DNA from: Pollutiaquabacter aromativorans
GTDB lineage: Bacteria; Bacteroidota; Bacteroidia; AKYH767-A; 2013-40CM-41-45
Length of the DNA: 64,000 nucleotides
Assembly (NCBI GenBank): GCA_049177215.1
Contig: CP185379.1
Location: 620,001 to 684,000, forward strand
Direction: 5' to 3'
Shown: positions 62,902 through 64,000 of the stretch, one piece after another
Numbering within the stretch: the stretch's first letter is position 1
How the letters are laid out: every line of letters starts with the position of its first letter
Position numbers and translations under genes: made by a program
The notes under the pieces: generated by a model
The model's database searches: none
What the model was told of the DNA's origin: nothing
Seen by the model: the letters and a program-made list of their open reading frames with translations, nothing else

Positions 62902-64000
62902 TTATTCGGCAACGGCTCCTCCGGCATACAACTGCTTCCGGTACTTCTTGGAAGGCGAGGGCAGGAATGTACCCAGCCCGTATTCTTGCCATTTCTGGTC
63001 CACCAACGCGATCGTAGCTTCATCGGAAGCCAGGATGTTCGGCCAGTCGCGCTGGAAACCATCATGTGCAAGTGTCTTGCGTGTACCGTCGAGTACCAGG
63101 TGGTTGAACGCGCCGTCGTCCGTTGATTCAATGGTCAGGCAATCCCGTTTCGGATCTACATTATTGGAAAAGCGCCAGACGCTGTCGGCGATGTCCTGCA
63201 CATCGACGGAGTGTTCCAAAACGATCAGGCATTTGATCCGACGAAACTCCGGTAAGGCGAAGAGCGCACGCGTCAGTTCCTTCACATGACCGGGCTTGTT
63301 TTTTTCGATACTCAGAAACGCAAGGGAGATCTCCTTTTCCAATAAGCTGATATTCAGATCGCGGATCTCCGGGTACTTTACCTTGAGGGCTGGAAGATCA
63401 ATCACTATGGTGTCATTGGTTCCGGTAACGGTCTTGCGCATGCTAAGTTCTTCCGGACTCTTTCTGGTCGCGTCGAGTCCCATTTTGCCTCCGAAGGCCA
63501 TGACAGAACAACTATGGTCGAGCACGTCAACCGGACCGGCGGTGAAGTAGGTGTCGTGCAGCGGGTCGAAATTCGCGGATACGTAACGGGCGAGCTCGAC
63601 CGGATCATGGATGTTCACATCCCCGTCGACGATCACCATCATCTTTGTGAACATCATTTGTCCCGCGCCCCAGAGCGAGTGCATCACTTTGGAGGCCTGA
63701 CCCGGATACTCTTTCCGGATCTTCACTACGACGAGATTATGGAATACACCCTCTACCGGCAGCACCATATCCACGATCTCGGGAACCATGGTCATCTTGA
63801 TCGGAACCAGGAAGATCCGTTCGGTCGCTTTCCCGATCCAGGCGTCTTCCTGCGGGGGGATACCGACGATGGTGGCGGGATAGACGGCATTCTTGCGATG
63901 GGTAATGGCGGTCACATGGAACTTCGGGTAGTAATCCGGCAGCGAATAATAGCCGGTATGGTCTCCGAAAGGTCCTTCGAGAATGTAGTCCTCGTTCGGG
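62902..64000 (-). CDS. UbiD-family decarboxylase (5' end outside window)
   Basis: The last ~365 residues are visible; the frame is open to the right edge. The wording EDYILEGPFGDHTGYYSLPD, FHVTAITHRKNAVYPATIVG, HNLVVVKIRKEYPGQASKVM, GAGQMMFTKMMVIVDGDVNIHDP and DHSCSVMAFGGKMGLDATRK is that of UbiD decarboxylases, which use prenylated FMN made by UbiX. Bacteroidota homologues are usually annotated as a menaquinone-pathway decarboxylase; the exact substrate is inferred. The stop lies 8 bp from the convergent fhs stop with no terminator between them. Confidence 0.9.
   Translation of the reverse strand, partial: PNEDYILEGPFGDHTGYYSLPDYYPKFHVTAITHRKNAVYPATIVGIPPQEDAWIGKATERIFLVPIKMTMVPEIVDMVLPVEGVFHNLVVVKIRKEYPGQASKVMHSLWGAGQMMFTKMMVIVDGDVNIHDPVELARYVSANFDPLHDTYFTAGPVDVLDHSCSVMAFGGKMGLDATRKSPEELSMRKTVTGTNDTIVIDLPALKVKYPEIRDLNISLLEKEISLAFLSIEKNKPGHVKELTRALFALPEFRRIKCLIVLEHSVDVQDIADSVWRFSNNVDPKRDCLTIESTDDGAFNHLVLDGTRKTLAHDGFQRDWPNILASDEATIALVDQKWQEYGLGTFLPSPSKKYRKQLYAGGAVAE

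Overview
The window is chromosomal DNA from a member of the Bacteroidota. Six predicted secreted proteins end in the type IX secretion (T9SS) type A sorting domain (YPNP/FPNP followed by a short beta-sandwich). At least ten genes have the Bacteroidota -7 promoter element TAnnTTTG a short distance upstream of the start codon. The families DUF5606, DUF2795-like, GWxTD and choice-of-anchor V, and a SecA of about 1,100 residues with a SEC-C tail, fit the same phylum. Base composition looks like mid-fifties percent GC by eye (not computed). No rRNA, tRNA, CRISPR array or prophage was recognised.

Layout. 1-6.5 kb: end of a T9SS cargo gene, a DUF5606/M3 oligopeptidase operon, and a multidomain hybrid sensor kinase interrupted by a one-base frameshift. 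6.5-14 kb: a small secreted protein, murB, an outer-membrane barrel protein, gmhA, a ComM/YifB AAA ATPase and recQ. Between comM and recQ lies a striking patchwork of drifting heptanucleotide repeats that runs up to the recQ stop codon. 14-26 kb: a gene for a ~3,300-residue secreted protein with about 35 beta-propeller-type repeats, Ig/CARDB-like domains and a dockerin-like C-terminus, then a T9SS BNR-type protein. 26-33 kb: two thioredoxin-fold proteins, the tiny ribosomal protein THX, a POT peptide transporter and secA. 33-40 kb: two more T9SS proteins, a DUF2795-like protein, a cobalamin adenosyltransferase/ABC ATPase pair and a methyltransferase. 40-46 kb: eno, a small membrane protein and a eukaryote-type citrate synthase on the plus strand, then a CoA-type NUDIX hydrolase and an MsbA-like exporter on the minus strand. 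46-55 kb: a second BNR-type T9SS protein paralogous to the one at 24-26 kb, a TonB-C-like protein, a complete IS4-family element with inverted repeats and a 9-bp target duplication, a PA0069-type radical SAM protein, a choice-of-anchor V T9SS protein and a frameshifted porin. 55-64 kb: a DUF922-like protein, the tightly overlapped rmuC-GWxTD-rlmB-glycosyltransferase operon, fhs and the end of a UbiD decarboxylase.

Most of the window is ordinary housekeeping (central carbon metabolism, peptidoglycan, protein export, DNA repair) interleaved with long secreted surface or extracellular proteins exported through Sec and then, probably, T9SS. The most unusual features are the heptad-repeat spacer at 11.4-11.7 kb, the four-repeat super-period inside the giant propeller protein, and two independent one-base frameshifts that both fall at an AAAG following an in-frame position where AAG would restore the frame.
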